The position numbers were made by a program, and so were the translations under genes. Shown here one piece after another: positions 11,997 to 24,400 of a stretch of 64,000 nucleotides of DNA. The notes below the pieces were generated by a model. That model was given only the letters and a program-made list of their open reading frames with translations, had not been told where the DNA came from and ran no database searches. The stretch comes from Glandiceps talaboti. Its lineage: Eukaryota > Hemichordata > Enteropneusta > Spengelidae. Each line of letters begins with the position of its first letter. Position 1 is the stretch's first letter. Location: NCBI RefSeq assembly GCF_964340395.1, contig NC_135553.1:9996501-10060500 (forward strand), in the 5' to 3' direction.

Positions 11997-12486
11997 GTTG
12001 CATAAGTACTAAGAGACAACCACTTCCAATTTTCAAAATCTAAGGTATACAGTTCTCAAAATTCAAAGGACAGTATCACAAAGTCAGTACAAAAATACAA
12101 TGGACGATTTTTATTAAGATTATACAATAAGTATGTTGTAGGCAAGGTTTTATTTTGTTAACACTAAAAATACAAAAACTGTGATCTTGTCCAATGACGT
12201 AATCATTCATAAGATATTTTTATACCGAGCTGTCATTCAAGGGAAATATCGTTATTCTTTACCAAAACCTAAGTATGCATCAAATTTGGACAAAGTTTCA
12301 TGTTTTGTTATCTACAACTTCCACACACTGTCCCTTTGCAGTATTCTGTTGACTCCATTTTAAGTTATTATTGATAATATATCAAAATTTATGTTTTAAG
12401 AAATGTTGAGCCCATTTCTTTAAATTTGGCAGGAGTTTATTTATTTGTTGGTATCTAAGTACATATGTCAAGACTATTCTCAACTA

Positions 12487-15400
12487 CTAGTCAAACTGTG
12501 TTTTGTACGTTGCCAAGTGAAGTTCTCTTCTCATTCTGTCGGCTTCTAACTGCCTGAAGTATGCTGTGTCCTCTTCTCGATGCATGTTTTCTTGTAAGTC
12601 TTGTATTTCCTTCTCCATTTTCTGTCGTAATTCCTTCTTCATTCGTTCCATCACCTGTGTGAGTTAAAACAGAGCCGGAACAGTACATGATAAGTTATTG
12701 GTGGTCACAGTTAAAACTGGTTAGAAGAAACCCTCCTCACAATATCCTAAGGGTAATGGAGAGGTTAAAGTTCGTTCTAGCAAGAAGACACCATTCTCAT
12801 GGATCTCTGGGATTGGGTTACGGTGGGATGGAATTTATGGTTGCCACCAAGAGAGACAATTTTAGACATTTCAAAGGAACAACATTCCAGAAAGTAAAGG
12901 GATTTTCATATACTTTGGGTTTTGGAGAGTCATTTCATGATTTCACATCACATATATTTGGCAAGTTTGATTTTGATTTTCATGTGCGATTGCCGTGTCT
13001 TGGCCAATCAGAAAGACGCTTTGTGATGATGTTTATAAACATGAATGTCATGATGTTTAATGTCCAGAAGTGATATTTAGCATCAAAAGTCATCATGAAC
13101 TATTGATCTGGGTATAGGTACATTTGTATATGATAAGGTACGTCATCCTTTACTGACCTTTGACTGTGCCCTGTCCCTCACTTGGAGGTCATACCTCTCC
13201 CTTGAAATGGTTTCTGCCAACATATTAAACTGATCTTTGTAGCTGGAAGTAATTGGTTAAAGAAATAGATAGCATAGTACAATAGAAAACAACATTCCAA
13301 GATTCTCATTTGTCCAAAAGATGTGATTTGACTGAATACAAATATGACAATGTCAATATTAAAATCATATCACACACACAGAATTATATTGAACATCATA
13401 CAATTTTAATATTTTTAACTTTGTGTATCCTGTGTTTATTCTGCTGACCAGCAGTAAACCACTTGATTAGTCAGCCCATAGACCCTCCACCCTCCCTCTT
13501 AGTGGAAGGTCTATGGTCAGCCAGGCTTTATTATTAATAGTCTGCCTGGCATAGCTATTGTTCACATTATCATTGTATATACAAAAATTCCCTAATCACA
13601 TACTATAGACTCAAGATAACTTATCCTCTCCTGACTCGGGTAAACCCAACACTTTCCTATGACCATGAAGGTCAGGTGCCACACTTTTACTGTGGCTGTG
13701 TTCTGTGGAAAAAAACCCAACTTTTTAGATATATGGCAACAACTAAAAACCACCAACCCACTAATCAAGGAAAAGAAAATCAAAAGTTTCAACTGAGAGC
13801 TTACTGAAAATGGATTAGATTTGATTTGATTTGATTTGATCAAAAGGATACTAATTTTCCAGTGAATCAATCTCATCTTGTTGCCTTTTAGCAAGTGCTT
13901 CTCTCTTCTCTTTTGCATATGAACGAAGTTCTTTGATGCGACCCTTTTGAATATCTAGACCATCCTCAAACAACTTCTTGAAAATCTGAAAAAAATGAGA
14001 AATAAGGCATGAATAAGATTAATGATTCATACCATGTGTGAATAAAATGTTTTTGAGTTTAGGCCAGAAATACAAGAGTGCACTTATGTTCTGATAAACT
14101 CAATATGGTTGGAATCCAAATGATCAGCTTGGTTGTGAAAAATACATAGATGCTGCAAATGAGTATATGATGAACCTGACCCTGTGAGAGCACATGAAGT
14201 ACCACACTGTAGAGACAACAGGCCACCAGTCCTTGCAGCAATTAGAATCATGAATCACATTTTACAGAATCATAAACTGGCACTAATCCTCCAAAACAAT
14301 TTTTTCCCCTTTTGATGTCATAAAATAATTTCAAAACAAACTGAAGTACCTGGTATGTATTTACATTGCTGTGCAAGTTTTATATTATTCATTACTTTTA
14401 GTTTTGTTTTATTACCATATGCCTCAAGGTATGGGATTTCACAATAACTCCACCAATGTGGCAATCTCACAAAGAACAATAAATGAAGGAAAATCATAGC
14501 ACGTTATCCTGCTGAGCCATGTCAGCGCCCTCACATGGGCAAGAGCCCAGTGCTTTTGTTTTTAACAAGCCTAGTTTCCTGGGCCTAGTTTTTTTGAAAA
14601 GATTCTGTTTCATTCCCAGCCCCCACCCTTCTTATTATGTATTTACCATTAGAGGAAATGTGAGAAAGTGGAAATGTAGCAGACCAACAAGAATGAAATA
14701 AAGCTATTTCCACTGACTAAATTAGTGATATTGGAAAAAAAAACATTAGAGAAATCCCAATGACTTCAGAAGGTCCACAGAATTCAATGAAGAAAGAATT
14801 CATTAATCGTTTGTATACAATTCTTTAAGTACAAGTTGGGAGAAACAGAATTTATCACAGTTGTTTTGTTCTTTATAGAGAGCAATATAATGTATATCCA
14901 TATTCACGTTATACTTTTCCTGAACATGGGAATGAAACGTGACATTATGAAATTTACCTGTTCTTCTTTGGTTCTTCTTTTCAGCATCTTAGCTCTCATT
15001 CTCTGTTGGAATTCTTCATAATACCTCCTGGCCCTAGCTGTGGCGAGTCGGTTTTCCCGTATTCTGGTCTTGACAAGCTGCTGTTGGGCAGTTTTTTCTC
15101 TCATATCCCTCTGACAATTTGACAAGAGAAGAGCAACATTAGTAGGAATGCATGCATATGAATTTATAAACACATTTCAACTGAACAGAAGGTAAACATT
15201 GACTGAAATATGGACTTTGTGCACTGAAGTTGCACGCTGCAGATGTGCCTGACTTTGGAAAGTGTATAACATAGAGTAGATCAGTCACACCCATATTCAT
15301 CGATTGACATAATTAGATATTATTTCCCAATATTTTTCTTCATTCAGCCAAGGAAAATATGAGAAACCTAAGGGGCCTTGTCACTACAAGAGGCTACATG

Positions 15401-18400
15401 TGTAATGACAAACCTTTAGGTCACTAGTATGTTTTGAGTGAATGAAGAACAATATTTTGAAATAATTTAATAATAATACCCCCCTCAAGCATAATCTATG
15501 AAAAATCAGAATGGCAATTTGGAACGTTTTGACTAATATTTCAAGTACCACAGAACCAGTCAAATAGACCAGGGTATATAACCCATAGTTTCTGTTCAAA
15601 CACAATAACTTGGCTTGTGCATGGTATGAAGTATTTTATCATAAACCCTTATATTATATGATGACAAACTGAGAAACTGACACCATGTATTTTATAATCA
15701 ATATTTTAACTCACCATTCTCTGGTTGTGTGCCAACTCTTTCCTCATAATACTCATCAGAATCTTTTGTCTTGACTCAGCTTCCTCCAACTGATAGTGAA
15801 AAAGTAAAACATAGAAAATCTTTTGAAATTTTCATTGCTTAAAATCAAACATCAACACTGAAGTGTTTTTGTTAAGGGTGGTACCGTAAGTCGGTAAAAG
15901 CTAAAATCTACCAAAGTTCCCTAAGCATTTTGATATGGAAAGCTGTGCAATTTTACCAGATTTCCTTCCTCCGTTACCAGGGTTCCCAGACCTTGGCAAA
16001 AACACTGTACCAACTATTGAAACATGGAAACATCTAGGGTACCAAGGCAATAATCTAGTAAGTATGTGATGTACTGGATACAAAAATCTTTGTACTGTTT
16101 ATACCATGTAAAGAATGATGAAAAATCTAGGGCTTTACTGAAACAACAGCTTTTGACAAGGACAGGAGTACAATGTGGAAATAATCACAGCAAGTTGGTA
16201 AAATCATCTTGAGTTCTGAAGGCATTATCTTGGTTTCTTTACTAGTACTTTCGCTACTTGTGTAGAGTACTGTACAATCTATCTGTAGTTCCTACAGTCA
16301 GTACAACCCATAACACCCAAGTAAAGTGTTTTCTGTATGTACCACAATCATTTATAGCATCCACATCAAGTGTAAAAGTATACTGTTTCATTTGCTAATT
16401 GACCATATTAGAAAGACCACATGCTAGGCTTGTAAATAAACCAATTGAAACAGTATACCTTTATACTTGATATGAATGCTATAAATGAGTTTTTAGCACA
16501 TAGAGAAAGTGCTTTACTTCAGTGCTACTTGTTGTATTAGAGTTGTCCATAGCAAAGCTACTGAAGGAGTGTATGTGAATACCTGGCGTTGTGTTTTTGT
16601 TTTCTTTATGTGGTCTTCTTCAGCCTTGGCTAGTTGTTCTATTTGCCTCATTTGTTTACTCCACATATCGTGAGCTGTTTGTGGAGATACATGTAGGAAT
16701 GGGAACTCACTCAGCATGGTTGGTAGCAGATCATCCTCATGTACTGTCACTGAAACACAAACAAAGTATCAAAGGTTATATTAGTCATGGATAATTTGAC
16801 ATAAAATAATTTCTTTACTCCACACATCGCAAACTGTTTGTGGGAATATCTGCAGGAAAGGGAACTCACTCAGCATGAACTGTCACTGAATATGACATAA
16901 CATGGTATGACATCACATAACATGACATGACATGACATGACATAACATGTCAAAACATAACATAACATAACATGTCAAAACATAACATAACATAACATAA
17001 CATAACATAACATAACATAACATAACATAACATAGCATAGCATAGCATAACATAACATAACATAACATAAAACAGTTATCAAAGGTTAGTTCAAGAAAAT
17101 TCCTCAAAAATTGAATAAAATAAAGTCACTTTTTGAGTACCGTTTCATAAAGAGATAGGCCTAAATTAGGCCTACCGGTAATCTTCAGGTCCATTTATGA
17201 AAGCCAGGATAAAATAAATTACAGCTTCAGTGTCAATTACAATGAAAATCATGTCACCTAGTAACAGAATGTCATGTGGGTTTATAAAAATCTTACTCAC
17301 ACAGCTATGTTTCATCATTTGGCTTTACAGATTGTTACACTGCCAATAACTTGGCATGGGCCAGCTAAGTTGGTAGTACTTCACATAATGAAAATGTAGC
17401 AATGTTAGTATAAGATTTTGTCAAGCTAGACAGCACTGTATTCCAGGTGACATGATTTTCATTGTATTACATCTGATTCATTCCATATTTGTCACTGTTA
17501 CTAATACTTACAAGGTCCTACAGCTTTGATACCGGCAACTCTCCCTGGACTTGTAATTGTAGTTTTCTTACGTTTCTTTGCTATTGGTGTTGTAGGAGCA
17601 CTAGCTGGTTTGTAACGAGTGGGTTTACTGACACTAGCTGATATACAAAACAGAGAATGGAGATTTATAATCAGCTTATTTATGGAAAATTTGTGAAAAA
17701 TTGACATTTCAAAGTAAAACAAACATACTCGAAATCATCATTATTTCATTTCTGGAACAAAATGTACCGGTACTTATTGCTTATACTACAGCTGAGAAAA
17801 AAGAACTTCATCATTTTTGAAACTAGTACTACTTCTATACAGTGTAAAAATCCAGCAAAGATTATCTAGGCATAACTAGAAATTTTGTGATGTGAAATCT
17901 AAGGTTTAATTCTGTGTAAATAAAAGTAAAACATACAATCTCTCTTTAAAAATGAATTCTATGAATATATTATCAACTGAAAGTTTTTTTGTGATGCTCT
18001 AAATACCTGAATATTTGGACTGTGCCTTGTATTTGGACGATGACATTGGTCTTTTATTAACTGTTTTATAGATCTGATCCTGTAATAGAAATATTTTATG
18101 GAATTAGAAACATGTTATTGATTAAGAAGGCAATTACTACCTTGATAGTTGAGCCTTCGGTTCTCTAAGATAGATACAAACTAAAACTATTGTTGCAACA
18201 TGTTGGTACAACAGTGATAAGCTATTGAATGGACATTGGTTTACTTATAGTCTCGGTAGGGAGGCATCTCTGAAAACTAGTTTATTTATAGTGTAATGTA
18301 TTACTAATACTCTGGTAATCAAGTCTTCAGTTTACTAAGTAAGACACAAACATGTTGATACAACAGTGATAAGCTATTGAATGGACACTGTTTAATTATA

Positions 18401-21400
18401 GTCTCAGTGGGGAGGCATCTCTGAAAACTAGTTTATTTAGAGTTCCATAAACTTGCAGTGTTGTTTTGGGACTTCCAATGTTTACACTATGTTGATCACA
18501 AGGTGTTTAGAATCGCACAACAGAAGAACCACTATCACCCACTTGTATAATCTACCACATTGAAGAACAATAGATTTAGTTTGCGTCTATCTTAGTAAAC
18601 TGAAGGCTGGATTACCAGTGCCGTAATATTGCTACTTGCATATAGAAAACCGTATGATGCCACTTGGCATAGTATTACTAACATCTTTTGAACTTACAAT
18701 AACTTGGTCTATTTTATCCTTTTACTTTTTTTTTTCACATCAGACAGTTGATATACTGATGTCATGAATGAATAGATGTAAGATAAAGGAAAACACACAA
18801 ATGAAATGTTTACTTACAATTTTTTTAACTTTCCTTTTCTTCTCAGAGATTGTCTTTTTCTGAGCATATTTGACATCTTGAAGATGGTTTTCATACAGGT
18901 GCTTCATAATCTGAAATGAAATGACAGGAATTTACAAATAAAGTATTTTCACTTGTCCATACTGCAAGTAGTAGTTGTACGTCTCTCTCAAGTTTGGTGT
19001 TCTTGTACAATTTTCAGAAAACCTGCCCCTATACATCGATACCAGCCACAAATTATATTGATCACACCACCACTAGCCAGTTGTTAATAGTGAAGTCATC
19101 ATGATCAGCTGATCACAGCATCATCTAAGTGTACTGGCCTGCTGTAATTATGGAACAGTTTATGTGATAAATCATTATGATCATTGACTCAACAAGATTA
19201 AAAGCTTCGTGTAATTTGACATTCGACTTTAAAAAGTTGAGCCAATGTTGAATTTGGATTAAAATTTGGAACCTAAAAACAGTTTTCTGCCAGTGCTACA
19301 GAAAAAGTTAGTTCAGAACAAAAGAATGATCCTATGTAATTGTTACACTTCTATTGATAACATATCCATAATGTGAGAACCTGGGATTGAATCCTGGGCC
19401 TTTAAATATCGACTAAATAATCTACCAAACTAGTTGCCACAAATATTATGATAAACCCTACCTCTGTTTTAACCTGTCGTTTTTGATCTTCTTTTCTCAA
19501 CTGTTTTCGGACTCTGGCCATTGGACCCTTGGCATCAGCATCGAGTGCAGCTTCAAACTGTGTTTGTTGAAGACGTCTTGGCGGTGACCTTCCATATTTT
19601 GGTCGAATGTCAAGGTCATCTTCACTCTCACTCTCAATTATCATACCATGCCGATGGGGTCTGAAATGGAGAAATGTTAAGTTTTCATGGCAAAATCATG
19701 AGGTGATCTTAATCCTTGAATATCTATTAATTTTTTAAATGTCAGAAGATATTTACTGACATAATACTGTTCTGTAGATTATCTTAACTGACAGTAACAG
19801 TTTGTGTCAATGTTGACTCTTTATTGAAGCATACATGGTCATCTTGGTGGCAGGTCTATTTGTTTTGTATGGCAATTTTTAGTTCCTCTGATTACCTGAC
19901 CCGATCCAGTTTTTCCTTGATGACCACAAATTATTTTATGAAGTGTGAGAAAAAAAACTGAACTAATAGAGATATCATCCCCAATAATAAAAATTCAATT
20001 GTAAACCAATCTATCATTTGGTAGTATATTGATAGTGTGCTGTTAGAGAGCTTACTGTGGAGTTACGATGATCGAATGATTAGAATTGTCAACTTGAAAT
20101 TTACATGTTGCTGGCTTGAGCCTCAACACTGCCATTTGTTTTTGAAAGGCTAAAGTCCTTTAGGCAAGATCTGAACCCCAGTCAATCCAGCTCTATAAAC
20201 AGGGATCTGATAGGATAGAAGTTTCTATGTGAACAGACAGAGGCTGCAGTGGATTCCAGGGAGTTTAAGTATGAAGGGTTGGTGTGCTATTATAGGTCCA
20301 TGCTAACAGCTATATAAAAAATACCATTACAGAGAGCACATCATATATATTTACCTTTCCCTTGCTTCTTTCAGCATATTCCAAATATGTCCATAATCTA
20401 TTTCACTATCACTATGATACGACACATTAGCTTCATCTTCATGTATCATCATTGGTTGTCTTTCCCTGTCCCTGGTGCTATGTATCACGTCTCTGTACTG
20501 TCTTAGATTGGCTGCTTCCTCCAGCATTCTGTCTTGTTCTCTGCGTTCCCTCATCCCACGCTCTTTGCGAATGATGGGTTTGCGTGGCGACCTCTCTCTG
20601 TAGGATGCTGCAGTTCTCGGTCTGTCCTCTCCTACTCTCTGTTTCACAGTCTGTCTTGGTTTTACTGGAGAGTCACTGCGTCTGTCTTTTCTTGGTGATG
20701 GGACGCCAGGTTTTGGTGATCGCTGTCTTGACGTTGATGGTTTGGCAGGTTTGTCAGAGCCTGCCCAGGCAATTTTCCTTGTTTTTGGTGAGTCAAAACT
20801 GGTGTCAATCTATAAATGGGAATAAGGAAATCTGTTTAAATATTTTCTTTGGGAATTACAATTTGGCAACTAATATGTTGTCACTTATTAATCTTAAATC
20901 TACAATTCTTTTATAAGGAAATGTTAAAGTGGCGATATGGATGAGGATTGAATACTTATTTTGGATTTTTAATTTATAAAACAATTTTATCATGGCTTCA
21001 TACTTGAAAAATCAATGTGAAACAACATAGACCAGGTCTGTATTTGTAACTCAATAAATTGCAAAAGAGCTAAAAATGAGTTAAAAGTTTGCTATTGTAC
21101 GTACAATAACAAATATTTTACACATTTATCAATCTTTTGCAATTCATTGAGTTACAAATAATGACTTGGTTTATGTCGTTTCACATTGTTTTTCAAATAG
21201 GAAGTCCTGATAAAATTGTTTTATTAATTGAAAATCCAAAATAAATAATTACCCAATCCTCATCCATACGCCCACTTTAACACCTCTAGTTGGAGAAATG
21301 CAGTTGAGACAATAACATTTAAAATAAATATAAAGATACAAAATAATGTCAAATAAAATTACAGCTGTATATGAAAATTGAATTTCTAGATAAAGTAACT

Positions 21401-24400
21401 TACTCTTCTCCTAGCACCTGGTGTTTTAACTGGTGATACTGACTTTTCCCTGGCCATGCTAGCCTGCCTTGGATCTATCCCAACAAATTGATAAAATTTG
21501 ATGTATTAGTATTATATCAAATACAATAAAGTTGAAAGTAATGACATTTCAAATTTGAAAACTGCCATTCATAAATCTCAACTACACAGATTCAGAAGGG
21601 TCTAGTATACTAATTATAGTAATCATAATAGTTTAATATATTCATAGATAAAAAATCTAATTAGAATAATTAATGTCAATAATTAGAATAATTAATCAAA
21701 TAATGTGATTGTGATGTATCTATAGAGAAGTGAATAGAATTAAAATATTTCTCATCTTTTTGGTCGTGTGTATATATTGTGTGTGCCATTATACCATACA
21801 CGAGCTAAGTTGAACATAAAATATGGAATATGTACTCTGGTCGTTCTACGTCACAACAACACACGTCTATGTCATGACAACATGTGTCTATGTCATTGGT
21901 TTTGCTGTGTTCAAAATCAGTCAAAACACTCAAAATTGCCATTATTTTCCATGACTTTTTCTTTGGTATTACTGGCAATGGTATAATTATGTTATTCGCC
22001 AATATTTTTCTTCATTCACCTGGAAAATAATCGTAACCTAAGTGTTGTCACTACGAGTCGACAAAGCCCCCTTAGGTCACTTGTATTTTCCTTGGCTGAA
22101 TGAAGAAAAATATAGGGGAATAGCACTAAAGAGTGCAATATAGAGTCTAGTCCCTGACAACACTTCATCCATCTCTTGTCCAACTCCAACTGCAGTATAA
22201 GTTTGACTTTTTATATACACCTTTGGTAACAGACATTTATGTAGAATCATTAAAGTTTGAGTTTCTCACCAGTTCTTTTCGGTTGTACATCACTAAAAGT
22301 GACACTCTTGGATGGTGAAGACACAGCAGATGATGGCAATGTACTTTTGATGACTGGGGATGGCTTAGATGTGGAAACTGAGGATGAAATAAGAAAAAAT
22401 AGTGAATATTAAGTTAATAACATGCAATTAAAACTAGGGATGTGATGGTTAACTTGTATGAAGAAAAGTAATAAACACTGATAATGAAATATTTATATCA
22501 TATTTTTCATAATATAAAAAATATCTTGAGTGATTAATTCATGGGTTGAAATTCATCCAAAAAATGAAACATCTTCGTTGTCATGGAAAACATTCATAAT
22601 ATATCATATCCAGTAGTAGTTGCTATAGAAACAAGTAAACAAACTATACATACATGAAGAAACAAAGATAACCTAAAAAAAAAAAAAAAAACACTATGAA
22701 GAAAGCCAGAATTTTTTTTTCATTATCATAAATATCTATCATAAATAAAAATAAAAATCCTAAAATTTCATACAAAAGATTTCATGATTAGACCGAAGAA
22801 GAAATATTACAGTGATTACCAAGGTCTGGTCTGGGATGTCTATCAGCCATTGGAGAAGATGCTAGACTGTCTGTTGTAGTAGTTAGGTAGGACCTAGCAG
22901 GGCTGTAGGGCTCCCTAAGTTTACTTCTATAGACCAAAGGTGATGATGTCGTACTCTGATCTGTGACTGTAGTGGATGCCTTTCCTGGACTATAGGGATC
23001 TTTGTGTTCATGGCCCCATCTTTCTCTGTACTCCCTAACTTTAGCCATCCAGTCTTCACTGTCACGAATCAAATCTTGTGTATTGTCTGCACCTAGAAAT
23101 GCAGAAATAGATATGTAACATGATAAGGTAGCAGATTTCATCTTAGATAGCTTTAATTTTCATACATTTTGACAGACACGTGCAAATATGGCAAACTACG
23201 TAATCTAACCTTCTGTACTTTCAAAACCATTCCTGGAAGTGTTTTTACTAGAATTTGAAAACCCTGGTAACAGAAAGGACGAAATCTGGTTAAACCTGCA
23301 TAGATTGTAATGATACCCTCTACCTATAATTTTGGTGCATTCAGGGAGACTTCACCTTTAAAACGGCGGCAAGTAAAATCTCCACTAAATTTATGATACT
23401 TGGAAATCTCTGCAAGTTTTACCACAATTCCCCTGTTTTCAGGTTCTGAAAGTTTAACAAAACCACTGCTTCATTCATTACAACTTACCGTTTGGTTGAG
23501 GTTGTTCATCCAATGCCTTACGTCTTAGAATACCATTGGATACATAGCTACTAACATCAGCATCATATTTACTACTAGAAGTTGTCATATCTGTAGGATG
23601 ATAGGAAGACATCAAACAATTCTTTGATCTATTTCACTTTTAAACAGATGTTACAATACAATCAATGAATCTATCCCGGTACTATTTTTCTTCTTTCAAG
23701 AACACATGAAATTTCAACAACAAAAAAATGCCATTGCACTGTAATGTTACAGACTTATATCAGATATGGGATATGTCAGATATATTAGCTGTGAAAATCA
23801 GTTGTTTGTCAGCATTATTGAAAAAGATAGTCCTGAACAAAAGAATCATCTTTTCAATTCCTATGCTCCACTGACAAGATAGTAGTAATCCAAGACCATG
23901 AGATTCAAACTTTGGGGTTTAGAATCACAAGTTGTTTTACATTCAGTCAATCTAAACCAACAAACACTGAGTATAAAACACTTTGATTTCATACATAGAA
24001 TGTGATTTCCATCCTTACCAGATTTTGCTGGTGATGGTTTAGTTCTGTCATTTCTGTGGTCCAGTACACCTGTTTCACCAAGTTTGATCAAATCAGCTGT
24101 TGTATCTCCTGGTTGAGTATTGTCACCTGCTTTACCTTCCCATCTGTGATTATACAATGAACAGATTCAATGGAAAAGTTGAATTGATGATAACTAAATT
24201 CACAAAATCATGTGCAATTCGGTTTATACACATTTTCTTTATGATAAATGCAATTTCAAAATTGCTGTGTATTTGTGATGGCTGATAGAAAATTTTGGTA
24301 AAATTTATGAAATGACAACATGCAATAATACTTTTTATTACACAAAAATATGAAAAAAAATAGTTTTGAACAGAAAATATGATAGATACGTTTATTAAAA

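Larger units (their letters stand above)
7612..12486. other. Intergenic stretch between two convergent genes; 3' UTR and repeats
   Basis: Tail-to-tail gap between the membrane-protein gene and CEP95. It holds the probable long 3' UTR of the former (AATAAA near 9946-9951), a dispersed repeat at 8395-8580, a foldback at 8635-8950, two copies of a second foldback family at 9337-9704 and 11371-11747, a TAGACTC-ended foldback at 10636-10859, a (CT)n run at 11926-11994, and a minus-strand AATAAA near 12428 that could end CEP95. No coding sequence is supported. Confidence 0.6.

Noticed and set aside
16913-17107. Antisense open frame rich in Met-Leu-Cys-Tyr
   Set aside because: Direct translation of the (CATAA)n satellite.
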